59,202 nt of DNA, from contig CABYPE010000005.1 of NCBI GenBank assembly GCA_902520685.1, positions 1 through 59,202 of the forward strand, given 5' to 3'. Of this stretch, positions 39,541-48,127 are shown one piece after another. The position numbers and the translations under genes were made by a program. The DNA is from an uncultured Pelagibacteraceae bacterium. GTDB lineage: Bacteria > Pseudomonadota > Alphaproteobacteria > Pelagibacterales > Pelagibacteraceae. How positions within the stretch are numbered: the stretch's first letter is position 1; each line of letters starts with the position of its first letter. The notes beneath the pieces are model-generated. The model did not search any database and was not told the DNA's origin. It saw only the letters and a list, made by a program, of their open reading frames with translations.

Positions 39541-40619
39541 TTGAGAATTTTTTTATACTCTTCCATAATTTTTTCCCACTGAAATTTGGCAACATATTCC
39601 TTGGCATTTTTACCAAGTTCTATATATTTTTTATTTTCTATCATTGAATTTAAAGATGAATAAATATCATCTAAATTATTTCCGTCACAAATTAAACCTG
39701 TTTTATCGTGATCAATTGCATCTGCAGCACCACCATCTTTTCCACCAAGAGAGGGAATACCATAGTGCGCAGCTTCAACATAAGCAATTCCAAATCCTTC
39801 AACAGATGATTTATGAATGATTGATGGCATAACAAAAATGTTAGAGTTAGCTAATAAGGAATTTTTTAAATCATCACTTATATCTTTAAAGAACATAACT
39901 TGTGAATTTAAATCAAGTTCATTAACTAATTTTTTTATATTTTCTTCTTCATCACCATGGCCAATACAAATATAAACAATATCAGGATAAATTTGTTTTA
40001 AATTTCTAATAGCCATTATAATTTTTTCATGATTTTTTCTTTTATCAAATCTTGAAACAGTAATTAATCTGGGTGATTTAACTTTTAATAAACTTTCAAC
40101 TTTTTCTACAGATTGTTTCTTGAGTTTTTTGACAGGATCAACGCCTGGATTAATAACAGTTATTTTTTCCTCATTTACTCCAATTTGAATTGCTAAATTT
40201 TTGGTATAATTTGAGTTAGCTACGACTTTTTCAATATTATTTAAAACTTTTAAAATTCGAGTATTTAATCTGCTTCCTTTAGGATGGTTAATTTCTTTAC
40301 CATGAATAAGACAGTATTTTTTCTTATTTGATTTAAGAAGTTCCAAACTCTTCCAATGATCACTAATAATACCTTCAATTTTTTTTTCTTTTGAAACTTC
40401 ATCAATTAATTGAGCCTTTCTTATTTTTCTAAAAAATTTAATTCCCCCAACTCTCTCAATTGTAAAATTGGTATTTTTATCAAAGTCTTTGTGGCTCTCA
40501 TGATGATCTGCAAAAACTTTAATCATAAAGTTTTTTGATAATTCTTTTGATAGACCCCACATTAAACTTTGCATACCACCCAGTTCTGGTGGAAAAGCTC
40601 TAGTTACAACTAAATACAT
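39537..40619 (-). CDS. Glycosyltransferase family 4
   Basis: A 360-aa GT-B enzyme. TRAFPPELGGMQSLMWGLS is the N-terminal acceptor domain motif, VANSNYTKNLAIQIGV and VINPGVDP the linker, and TVSRFDKRKNHEKIIMAI with SVEGFGIAYVEAAHYGIPSLGG contain the EX7E-type donor-binding region. It is most like PimB-type mannosyltransferases but the donor is not certain. It follows a redoxin gene on the same strand by three bases. It is one of the surface-glycan genes scattered through this region. Confidence 0.9.
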   Translation of the reverse strand: MYLVVTRAFPPELGGMQSLMWGLSKELSKNFMIKVFADHHESHKDFDKNTNFTIERVGGIKFFRKIRKAQLIDEVSKEKKIEGIISDHWKSLELLKSNKKKYCLIHGKEINHPKGSRLNTRILKVLNNIEKVVANSNYTKNLAIQIGVNEEKITVINPGVDPVKKLKKQSVEKVESLLKVKSPRLITVSRFDKRKNHEKIIMAIRNLKQIYPDIVYICIGHGDEEENIKKLVNELDLNSQVMFFKDISDDLKNSLLANSNIFVMPSIIHKSSVEGFGIAYVEAAHYGIPSLGGKDGGAADAIDHDKTGLICDGNNLDDIYSSLNSMIENKKYIELGKNAKEYVAKFQWEKIMEEYKKILN

Positions 40620-40622
40620 TAA

Positions 40623-41174
40623 TTATGGTTTCCACTTAATACTACACCCAGCACTAGGAGTTTGGTTTTCTGGACCTTTGCCTGTTTTGCTAATTTGTTT
40701 CATTGCTTTAAGGAGATCACTTTCACCTTCTCTTACTGGAACTAAATTTTTTAGTTCTCTTAATCTACCTCTGTATTGAAGTTCTAAATTTTTATTATAA
40801 CCAAAAAAATCAGGTGTACACACTGCATCATAAGTTCTAGCAATCTCTTGCGTCTCATCGTTCAAATATGGGAAATTAAATTGATTTTTTTCTGAAAATT
40901 TAATCATATTTTCAAAAGAATCTTCAGGATAATTCTCTGCATCATTGGCACAAATAGCTACTGAATTTATACCAATCTTTTTTAATTTATTGCAATCTCC
41001 AACAATATCTTTTGTGACAGCTTTCACATAAGGACAATGATTACAGATAAACATAATTAAAGTTCCGTTTTCACCTTTGATATCATTTAAGGATAATATT
41101 TTATTCTCTGTAGATTTTAGTTCAAAGTTATGAGCCTTTTGTCCGAAATCACATATTGGAGTTTGTATTGGCAT
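40623..41174 (-). CDS. Thioredoxin-fold redoxin (AhpC/TSA-like)
   Basis: A 183-aa cytosolic protein. MFICNHCPYVKAVTKDIV (about 52-69) contains a CxxC followed by CPYV, the pattern of a small redoxin family distinct from AhpC. FNFPYLNDETQEIARTYDAVCTPDFFGY and the C-terminal PSAGCSIKWKP are also characteristic. It likely reduces a peroxide or a protein disulfide. The start is 20 bases from that of the divergent gamma-carbonic-anhydrase gene, and it precedes the GT4 gene on its own strand. Confidence 0.85.
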   Translation of the reverse strand: MPIQTPICDFGQKAHNFELKSTENKILSLNDIKGENGTLIMFICNHCPYVKAVTKDIVGDCNKLKKIGINSVAICANDAENYPEDSFENMIKFSEKNQFNFPYLNDETQEIARTYDAVCTPDFFGYNKNLELQYRGRLRELKNLVPVREGESDLLKAMKQISKTGKGPENQTPSAGCSIKWKP

Positions 41175-41194
41175 AATGTAATAATATATAAATT

Positions 41195-41707
41195 ATGTTT
41201 TACGATTTAAAAGATAAAAAACTAAAAAACTCTGGCGAAAATTGGGTAGCTCCTAATGCGGTAGTGATTGGCGATGTCACATTAGAAAAAAATACAAGTA
41301 TTTGGTTTAATGCAACCTTAAGAGGAGATATCGAAAATATTCATATTGGTGAAGGGTCAAATATTCAAGATGGAAGTGTATTACACACTGATCCTGGCTG
41401 TCCTTTAAAAGTTGGTAAAGATGTAACAGTTGGACACTTAGTTATGCTTCATGGATGTACAATAGGGGATAATAGTTTGATTGGAATAGGGGCGGTGATT
41501 CTAAATAAAGCTAAGATTGGAAAAAACTGTATTATAGGAGCTAAAGCTCTTATTACAGAGAATAAAGAAATACCAGATAACTCATTGGTAATTGGTTCAC
41601 CTGGCAAGGTTGTCAGAGAAGTTACTGAAGAAGAAAAAAAAGCAGTTTGGGAAAACACTAAACACTATCAAAATAATTGGAAAAAATATTCTAAATCAAT
41701 TTTTTAA
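41195..41707 (+). CDS. Gamma carbonic anhydrase family protein
   Basis: A 170-aa left-handed beta-helix (hexapeptide repeat) protein. The three zinc-binding histidines are in SVLHTDPG and [11 protein letters not shown] (about His66, His84 and His89), and [20 protein letters not shown] is a typical coil. Length and motifs fit the YrdA/CaiE-like family of gamma carbonic anhydrases, in which activity is not always present. It overlaps the converging PNPOx-like gene by four bases. Confidence 0.92.
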   Translation: MFYDLKDKKLKNSGENWVAPNAVVIGDVTLEKNTSIWFNATLRGDIENIHIGEGSNIQDGSVLHTDPGCPLKVGKDVTVGHLVMLHGCTIGDNSLIGIGAVILNKAKIGKNCIIGAKALITENKEIPDNSLVIGSPGKVVREVTEEEKKAVWENTKHYQNNWKKYSKSIF

Positions 41708-42303
41708 GGAACTAGCCAAGCATTCTTATTAGTTTCCAAATCAAATTTTGCTCTTCTATGTCCTTTAGCAGCAAGATATAACCATTCGATAGATTTAATT
41801 TTGCACTTAATAACAGTAAAATTTTTAAAACCCTCTTCACTTTGTTCCATTGTGTAATCAAAATCCTCTAATTTAGATATCATACCAGACGTTGGATTTT
41901 CAGAATTAGTTCCTGGAGGACTATCAGTTAAATAGCATCTTCTACTTATGTGTTGAGTTTTTTTCCAAGATTCTTCCGTTGTAGAGTTTTGATTATTTAT
42001 TTCACAATCAACTTTAACTCTTAGTTGAATCTTTTCTTCTTTGTCGTAGAAAAGCAGTGAAGCTTTGTTATTCTTTTTAAGAATATCTACTTTTGGTGAT
42101 CTAAAGTCAGTATGAAACTGCAATAAATTATTTGCTCTATCTGACTTTCTTAAAACAACTATTCTACCATCAACTTCATCTTGATCTGCACATATGAAGG
42201 CAGGTATTCTAAATGGTGATCCCCTGTTAGTGACTGCGTCATCCAACATTGACCAATACTTATTTTGAATTTCTTCTAAATTTTCATAGTATGCTGGTTG
42301 CAT
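41704..42303 (-). CDS. Pyridoxamine 5'-phosphate oxidase-like FMN-binding protein
   Basis: A 199-aa split-barrel flavoprotein. [37 protein letters not shown] covers the FMN-binding strands (about residues 36-72), followed by [19 protein letters not shown] and a C-terminal [18 protein letters not shown]. This pattern matches the Alr4036-type PNPOx-like family rather than canonical PdxH, so vitamin B6 activity should not be assumed. It starts 3 bases after the upstream dehydrogenase gene on the same strand, suggesting co-transcription. Confidence 0.83.
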   Translation of the reverse strand: MQPAYYENLEEIQNKYWSMLDDAVTNRGSPFRIPAFICADQDEVDGRIVVLRKSDRANNLLQFHTDFRSPKVDILKKNNKASLLFYDKEEKIQLRVKVDCEINNQNSTTEESWKKTQHISRRCYLTDSPPGTNSENPTSGMISKLEDFDYTMEQSEEGFKNFTVIKCKIKSIEWLYLAAKGHRRAKFDLETNKNAWLVP

Positions 42304-42306
42304 ACA

Positions 42307-43176
42307 TTACTTTCTAAATCGTTTAATTAGGCTTGAAGTGTCCCAACGATTTCCACCCAAATCTTGAACTTCTCCATAAAATTTATTAACAAGTTCAGTT
42401 ACAGGTAATAATGAACCATTATTTTTAGCTTCATCCATTGCAATTTTCAAATCTTTCCTCATCCAATCAACTGCAAAACCAAAATCAAATTTATCATCAA
42501 TCATTGTTTTATATCTATTTTCCATTTGCCATGATTGTGCAGCTCCTTTTGATATTACTTCAATAACATCTTCCATGTTCAATCCAGCTTTCATTCCAAA
42601 GTTTATTCCTTCAGACAATCCTTGAACTAATCCTGCTATACAAATTTGATTAACCATCTTGGCCAATTGACCACTTCCTGCTTTACCAAGTAATTTCATT
42701 TTTTTGCTGTAACAATCAATTTTATCTTTAGCTTTATCAAAGTCAGGCAGATCACCTCCGATCATAACTGTTAATGCTCCATTTTCTGCACCAGCTTGAC
42801 CACCAGATACTGGAGCATCTAATGCACCAAATCCATTTTTTTTTGCATACTCATAAATTTCCCTTGCAATTGTTGCTGATGCTGTTGTGTTATCAATATA
42901 GATTGCACCTTTTTTTATAGCTTTAAAAGCACCATTGTCACCAAAAGTAACTTCTCTCAAATCATTATCATTTCCAACGCAGGTAAAAATATATTCAGCA
43001 TCTTTTGCTGCTTCAGCAGGAGTTTCTGCTAATTTACCTTTGTAGTCCTTAATCCATTTTTCTGCTTTTGATTTCGTTCTATTAAAAACAGTTACATTGT
43101 GACCACCTTTTGATATATAACCAGCCATTGGATAACCCATTACACCAAGACCTATGAAAGCAACGTTACAACTCAT
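42307..43176 (-). CDS. 3-hydroxyisobutyrate dehydrogenase family NAD(P)-dependent oxidoreductase
   Basis: 289 aa with the Rossmann motif VAFIGLGVMGYPMAGYISKGG at the N-terminus (about 5-25), the substrate loop DAPVSGGQAGAENGALTVM and the catalytic Lys in AKMVNQICIAG. Close families are tartronate semialdehyde reductase (GarR), glyoxylate/succinic semialdehyde reductase and 3-hydroxyisobutyrate dehydrogenase, and I cannot choose among them. Its ATG lies only 8 bases from the start of the divergent MFS transporter. A linked transport-and-reduction function is possible. Confidence 0.9.
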   Translation of the reverse strand: MSCNVAFIGLGVMGYPMAGYISKGGHNVTVFNRTKSKAEKWIKDYKGKLAETPAEAAKDAEYIFTCVGNDNDLREVTFGDNGAFKAIKKGAIYIDNTTASATIAREIYEYAKKNGFGALDAPVSGGQAGAENGALTVMIGGDLPDFDKAKDKIDCYSKKMKLLGKAGSGQLAKMVNQICIAGLVQGLSEGINFGMKAGLNMEDVIEVISKGAAQSWQMENRYKTMIDDKFDFGFAVDWMRKDLKIAMDEAKNNGSLLPVTELVNKFYGEVQDLGGNRWDTSSLIKRFRK

Positions 43177-43184
43177 AATTTTTT

Positions 43185-44390
43185 ATGTTTAATAATTTAA
43201 GTTTAAAAGTAATTATATTTGGATTTATTTTTACATTTTTTTCTAGCTTTGGACAGAGTTTTTTTCTTGGTTTATTTAATTCTAGTATTAGAGATGCTTT
43301 ATCAATCACACATGGACAATTTGGCTCAATTTATGCATCAGCTACTTTGTTGAGTAGCGTTTTCTTAATTTGGATTGGAAAAAAAATCGATGATGTGAAT
43401 ATATTAAAGTTTGCATCTTATGTAATAATTTTTCTATCGGTTTCCTGTTTTATATTTTCAAAAATTTCATCTGTTATTTTTTTATTTATAGGGATTTTCT
43501 TAATGCGTTTAGCTGGACAAGGATTATCTAGTCATACTGCAACAACAACCTTATCTCGCTTTTTCAATAAAAATAGAGGAAGAGCTCTAAGCACAGGTTG
43601 GTTAGGATTGTCATTTGCTGAATTTATGATGCCAATTTTAATTGTTTTTTTATTAACTTTTATAGAGTGGAGAGATATCTGGGTTTCAATTTCTATTTTA
43701 GTGATACTAGTTTTACCTGTTGCAACTTTTATTTTAGTTAAGGAAGTAAAACTGGATACTAGAGAAGAGTCTAAGATTGAGAAGAGCAATAAAGAAATTA
43801 AACAATGGAGAAGAATAGAAGTTTTAAAAGATTATAGGTTTTACATAATATGTATGACCATGTTGGCTATGCCATGGATTGCTACCGGCTCTTTTGTTTA
43901 TCAGTCATTTATATCTTCCTCTAAAGAATGGGGTCCTTATGTAATTGCACAATCATTTATGGCTTATTCAATTTTATCAGTAATCACTCTTTTCATATCT
44001 GGCTTTTTAATTGATAAATTTTCTAGTAGAAAATTACTCATCTACATGAATATCCCTCTTTTTTTTGGAACGATAGTTCTTTACTATTTTGACGCTCCAT
44101 TGTCCTCATTTGTATTTTTTGGTTTACTCGGAGTGACTAATGGGCTTGCAAATGTACTTGGTTCTTCAACTTGGGCTGAGATTTATGGGGTAAAATATAT
44201 TGGATCTATAAAGGCATTAACTACTGCACTTATGGTATTTGCAACTGCTTTTGGAACTGCTTTATTTGGTTTTCTGATTGATATTGGTTTTTCAATTGAA
44301 CAGATAGCAATTGTCTCGGGAACCTATATTTTCGGTTCAATTATTTTTCTTTATTTAGTTAAAAATAAGCTAAACCCTCAATATATCTAA
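43185..44390 (+). CDS. Major facilitator superfamily transporter
   Basis: A 401-aa protein with 12 hydrophobic helices and a cytoplasmic loop after helix 6 (KEVKLDTREESKIEKSNKEI). The loop 2-3 motif is present in weak form as LIWIGKKIDD, and the repeat in the second half as FLIDKFSSRK. The profile resembles oxalate/formate-antiporter-like or monocarboxylate MFS carriers. Head-to-head with a hydroxyacid dehydrogenase family gene, so an organic-acid substrate is a reasonable guess only. Confidence 0.88.
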   Translation: MFNNLSLKVIIFGFIFTFFSSFGQSFFLGLFNSSIRDALSITHGQFGSIYASATLLSSVFLIWIGKKIDDVNILKFASYVIIFLSVSCFIFSKISSVIFLFIGIFLMRLAGQGLSSHTATTTLSRFFNKNRGRALSTGWLGLSFAEFMMPILIVFLLTFIEWRDIWVSISILVILVLPVATFILVKEVKLDTREESKIEKSNKEIKQWRRIEVLKDYRFYIICMTMLAMPWIATGSFVYQSFISSSKEWGPYVIAQSFMAYSILSVITLFISGFLIDKFSSRKLLIYMNIPLFFGTIVLYYFDAPLSSFVFFGLLGVTNGLANVLGSSTWAEIYGVKYIGSIKALTTALMVFATAFGTALFGFLIDIGFSIEQIAIVSGTYIFGSIIFLYLVKNKLNPQYI

Positions 44391-44435
44391 AAAAATAGTC
44401 TTGATTTTTAGAAGTTCACTGTATAGATACTGCGC

Positions 44436-44972
44436 ATGGCTAGAGTAACAGTAGAAGATTGTGTAGATAAAGTAGATAGTCCTTATGAATTAGTTCTTGT
44501 TGCAAAAGAGAGGGCAACACAATTAAATTCTGGCATTGAACCATCAATTGAAAAAGATAACGATAAAAATACAGTTATAGCTTTACGAGAAATTGCTGAA
44601 GAAAAAATTAAAGTTCCAGATTTAACTGAGAGTGCAATTTACAAACTAAGAAAACACGTGGAACAAGTTGATGATGGATCTGAAGATGATGAAGAAGTTG
44701 GCGATGATTTTGATAGTTTATATAAAGGCGAAATTTCAAAAAGTGGAACTCCAATTCTACCATCAAAAAGAGCAAGAAAAGCACCAGAAAAAATTCAAGT
44801 TTCCCAAGAAGATTTAGCTGAACTATCACAAACTGCTAAAGTTGATGTTGAAAGTTCAGTCAGTGAAGAGAATATTTCTGAAGACGGTGAAGTTTCGTTA
44901 GATGAAGTATCAGAGTCAGAAAATCAAGAAGCAGAGTCATCTTCAGATGAGACTGAAGCTTCAAACTCATAA
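44436..44972 (+). CDS. rpoZ: RNA polymerase omega subunit with long acidic C-terminal tail
   Basis: 178 aa. Residues 1-60 match alphaproteobacterial omega ([38 protein letters not shown]). From about residue 75 the chain becomes a low-complexity acidic tail rich in Glu, Asp and Ser, with one basic patch ([11 protein letters not shown]). E. coli omega is 91 aa and other alphaproteobacterial forms are near 120-135, so this tail is unusually long. Omega helps assemble and stabilise core polymerase. It precedes dusA by 23 bases. Confidence 0.93.
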   Translation: MARVTVEDCVDKVDSPYELVLVAKERATQLNSGIEPSIEKDNDKNTVIALREIAEEKIKVPDLTESAIYKLRKHVEQVDDGSEDDEEVGDDFDSLYKGEISKSGTPILPSKRARKAPEKIQVSQEDLAELSQTAKVDVESSVSEENISEDGEVSLDEVSESENQEAESSSDETEASNS

Positions 44973-44995
44973 AAAAATAATATAAAGTTAAAAAA

Positions 44996-45988
44996 ATGAA
45001 TAGGAAAGTGTCAATTGCTCCTATGATGGACTGTACAGATCGTCATGAGCGTTTTTTTTTAAGATTAATTTCAAAAAATATTCTTCTTTATACAGAAATG
45101 GTTGTTGATGAAGCAATAAATAGAGGGGATAAAAAAAAATTATTAGAATTTAATATTAATGAAAAACCAGTTGCTCTTCAATTAGGTGGTTCATCACCAA
45201 AGCTTTTAGCTGAGGCTACCAAAGTAGGAGAAGATTTTGGTTATGATGAAATAAATTTAAATTTAGGTTGTCCAAGTAAAAAAGTGGAAAAAAATAGATT
45301 TGGTGCTTGTTTAATGAGAGACCCAAATCTAGTTGCAGAATGTTTGAGTAAAATGCAGTCTGTTACAAAACTTCCAGTTACTATTAAAACAAGAATTGGA
45401 TATGATGATGTAGAGGATTATGAGAATTTAAATAATTTTATTTCAACAATAAAGTCAACTGGAGTAAAAACTTTTATCATTCACGCAAGAAAAGCAATGT
45501 TAGGTAAATTTACTCCTAAACAAAATTTAAATATTCCACCTCTTAAATATGATTATGTTTATAAATTAAAAGAAGATTTTCCTAATGAAGAAATAGTTAT
45601 CAATGGAGGAATAACCTGTGTGGATGAAGTTAAATCTCATTTAAAGAAAACTGATGGAGTGATGATAGGAAGAGCAGCGTATCATACACCTTATTTGTTA
45701 GCTGATATAGAAAAGTATATATTTAACAATGACAATGTTCCAAGTCGACAAAATGTAATAGAGCAACTTATTCCTTATGTAAAAGATGAATTAAAAAAAG
45801 GAACTAGGTTAAATCAAATCATGAGACATACACTTGGTTTATTTCATGGTCAGACAGGAGCAAGTTATTGGAAAAGATATTTAAGTGAAAATATGTGCGT
45901 CAGAGATGCAGATGTAAAAAAGATAGATCACATAATGGATAAAATCAAATATAATAATTTTGATACAAGAGTAGGGCAGTCTGCTTAA
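44996..45988 (+). CDS. dusA: tRNA-dihydrouridine synthase A
   Basis: A 330-aa FMN-dependent enzyme that reduces uridines of the tRNA D-loop. SIAPMMDCTDRHERFF at the N-terminus, NLNLGCPSKKVEKNRFGACLM with the catalytic Cys (about 98), IIHARKAMLGKFTPKQN and MIGRAAYHTP are DusA-type, not DusB/C. Length is normal. It lies downstream of rpoZ and upstream of a TSUP permease gene on the same strand. Confidence 0.95.
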   Translation: MNRKVSIAPMMDCTDRHERFFLRLISKNILLYTEMVVDEAINRGDKKKLLEFNINEKPVALQLGGSSPKLLAEATKVGEDFGYDEINLNLGCPSKKVEKNRFGACLMRDPNLVAECLSKMQSVTKLPVTIKTRIGYDDVEDYENLNNFISTIKSTGVKTFIIHARKAMLGKFTPKQNLNIPPLKYDYVYKLKEDFPNEEIVINGGITCVDEVKSHLKKTDGVMIGRAAYHTPYLLADIEKYIFNNDNVPSRQNVIEQLIPYVKDELKKGTRLNQIMRHTLGLFHGQTGASYWKRYLSENMCVRDADVKKIDHIMDKIKYNNFDTRVGQSA

Positions 45989-46028
45989 TTCAATTTTAGC
46001 AAACGAATATAGTTATATTATTTTATTG

Positions 46029-46814
46029 ATGGTTTTAACAGCCATACCAGTTGGTTTTGTCGCTGGATTGTTTGGTATTGGTGGTGGATTAATAACTGTT
46101 CCTTTTTTATATTTCATTTTTAGTTCTTTAGAAATAGATCCTCAATATGTTATGCACTTAGCTGTAGGAACATCTTTTGCAATAATAATACCCACATCTA
46201 CTGTTTCAGTTTTAACTCATAATAAATTTAAAGCTGTTGATTTTGATATAGTAAAAAATTATGGTTTATTTGTAGTATTAGGTGTTGTTATTGGTACTAT
46301 TTTTGCAGCTTCATTAAAAACTAAGTCTTTAGTTTTGTTTTTTTCAATAATTATTTTAATTTTAGGAATTTACTTACTTTTAATTAAAGAAAAGGAGCAA
46401 AGTATAATTATCAAAATGAAATTACATCTAAAGATAGCCCTTGGTTTTATTGTCGGCTTTATATCTGCTCCTATGGGTATTGGTGGTGCAATTATGAATG
46501 TTCCCATTCTAAAGTTCTTTGGATATTCTATAAATAAAGCTATTGGCAGTGCAGCAGCTATAGGTTTTCTAATTGCGCTATTTGGGGCCATAGGTTTTCT
46601 TATTTCAGGTAATTATTTAAACACAAGTCTTCCCTTAAGTATTGGTTTCATAAATATACCCGCGTTTTTAATATTTATTCCTATAACTACTTTTATGGCT
46701 CGTATTGGTGCTAAAACTGTACACAGTATAGACAAGAACAAAATTAGTAAGTTTTTTGGAATTTTTCTTTTAGTTGTTTCGGTTAAATTTTTTTATGAAT
46801 ATTTGAAATTATAA
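46029..46814 (+). CDS. Sulfite exporter TauE/SafE (TSUP) family permease
   Basis: About 261 aa from ATG 46029 (a TTG at 46026 directly precedes it). Duplicated TSUP motifs are present: GFVAGLFGIGGGLITVPFL near the N-terminus and GFISAPMGIGGAIMNVPIL in the second half, giving two inverted bundles of about eight helices. Members move sulfite, sulfoacetate or other small anions. The substrate is unknown. A hairpin with a G/C-rich stem follows the stop. Confidence 0.9.
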   Translation: MVLTAIPVGFVAGLFGIGGGLITVPFLYFIFSSLEIDPQYVMHLAVGTSFAIIIPTSTVSVLTHNKFKAVDFDIVKNYGLFVVLGVVIGTIFAASLKTKSLVLFFSIIILILGIYLLLIKEKEQSIIIKMKLHLKIALGFIVGFISAPMGIGGAIMNVPILKFFGYSINKAIGSAAAIGFLIALFGAIGFLISGNYLNTSLPLSIGFINIPAFLIFIPITTFMARIGAKTVHSIDKNKISKFFGIFLLVVSVKFFYEYLKL

Positions 46815-46821
46815 AAAAAAA

Positions 46822-46851
46822 GAGGTGACTTCAGTCTCCCTCCATCACCTC
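46822..46851 (+). terminator. Hairpin after the TSUP permease gene
   Basis: GAGGTGA (46822-46828) pairs with TCACCTC (46845-46851), with a 16-base pyrimidine-rich loop that could fold a small inner stem. It starts 7 bases after the stop and is followed by an A/T-rich run rather than a clean T-tract. The rest of the 46815-47041 spacer holds no frame I can support; a TATAAT at 47035-47040 sits next to the following gene's start. Confidence 0.5.
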
Positions 46852-47041
46852 ACAGAATTAATTTAATTGATTCTCTAAAATCAAATCATCACTTAATAGT
46901 TGAATCTTAAACTTATCATTTTTAGAAAAATGCCATAGTTAATAAGTAATTCTTAAATTTTGAATATTTCACTCAAGGATTGTACTCAATTTAAACATAA
47001 CTTTTGTATGCAGAGTACACAAAAAATTGCTACTTTATAAT

Positions 47042-48127
47042 ATGAGTAAAAATAAGATTAAAAAGAAAGCTCAAAATGATTTAAAAATTTTCAAGTCATT
47101 ACCAGAAAACTTAATTGGTGGAATGAATTATAAAGTTGGAAATTTTTTTCAAGATTTTAAAAAAAATAGAGAAAAAAGAAAATTAAGATTAGAAAAAGAA
47201 AAAAAGATCCAAGAACAAAAAGAAATAGAACAACAAAAAAAACAAGCTCAAAAAGATAAAATAATTAAAGCTAAAGAAGAGAAACTTCAAATATTAGCTC
47301 AACAAAGATTAATTATTGAAAATGAGAAACAAATTAGAAAAAATGAGGAAAAAAGAAATAAAATTGAGGCAAAAAGATTACAAATAGAACAACAAAAATT
47401 AAAAGATGAAGAAGCTAAAAAATTGAGAGAAGATGCTAGAAGACTTAAAGAAGAAGAGTTAAGGATAAAAATATTAGAAAGACAAAAAATTAGAGAAGAG
47501 CAAAATAAAATTAAATTAGAGAATATAAAATCAAAAGAATTAGAGGCCCAAAAAAGAAGGGAAGCAAAAGAGGCAGAGCGACAAGAAAAAAACAGAATAC
47601 AAGAAATAGAAAGACAAAAAAGATTAGATGAAGAGCAAAGATTAAGAGAGGCTGCTAGAAAATTAAAATATGAAGAAGAAAAATTAAGAGAGACAGAAAA
47701 TAGGCTAAAACAACTTGAATTAGATAGACAGCAAGAGCTAGATAGACAAATTTTAAATGAACAAGCTGAACTAAGAGCTAAAGAAGATGAACTTAAACAA
47801 ATTGAGGAACAAACAAAAGCTGACGAAGCTGAAAAATTATTAAAAGAGAGAGAAGAAAGACAAAAAGCAGAAGAACTTAGAAAAGAACAAGAAGAACAAA
47901 GACTTTTAGATGAAGAAAGAGCTAAGTTATTAAGAGAAAAAGATGAAGAGGAAGAGAGAATTAAAGACGAAAATCGTAGAATAAAGGAATGGGAAGATAA
48001 ATTTGATCAAGAGCAAAGAATGAGAGAAGAGGAATTAATTAAAAAATTTTACAGTGATCACCCAAACCAATCAAAAATAGAAAATGAGAATAATGATAAC
48101 AAAGAAGAAGAAGACAAAACTAGTTAA
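47042..48127 (+). CDS. Long charged coiled-coil protein, 361 aa
   Basis: From the ATG at 47042 (a TTG at 47027 would overlap the TATAAT). The first 45 residues contain the only ordered-looking part, KSLPENLIGGMNYKVGNFFQDF. The rest, to about residue 335, is nearly uninterrupted Glu/Lys/Arg/Gln-rich heptad-like sequence with repeated E-E-x-R and R-Q-K units, a single long coiled coil or single alpha-helix. There is no signal peptide or membrane segment. It resembles TolA-like or caldesmon-like helices only by composition. The function is unknown. Confidence 0.75.
   Translation: MSKNKIKKKAQNDLKIFKSLPENLIGGMNYKVGNFFQDFKKNREKRKLRLEKEKKIQEQKEIEQQKKQAQKDKIIKAKEEKLQILAQQRLIIENEKQIRKNEEKRNKIEAKRLQIEQQKLKDEEAKKLREDARRLKEEELRIKILERQKIREEQNKIKLENIKSKELEAQKRREAKEAERQEKNRIQEIERQKRLDEEQRLREAARKLKYEEEKLRETENRLKQLELDRQQELDRQILNEQAELRAKEDELKQIEEQTKADEAEKLLKEREERQKAEELRKEQEEQRLLDEERAKLLREKDEEEERIKDENRRIKEWEDKFDQEQRMREEELIKKFYSDHPNQSKIENENNDNKEEEDKTS

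Noticed and set aside
47027..47041. TTG start for the coiled-coil protein
   Set aside because: Overlaps a TATAAT-like promoter element; the ATG at 47042 is adequate.
46815..47041. A noncoding RNA gene in the spacer after the TSUP permease gene
   Set aside because: Only one hairpin next to the stop is apparent, with no clear promoter and terminator pair defining a separate transcript.
47150..48040. Tandem repeat or repeat array in the coiled-coil gene
   Set aside because: Apparent repetition reflects the Glu/Lys/Gln/Arg heptad composition; no fixed-length DNA repeat unit could be found.
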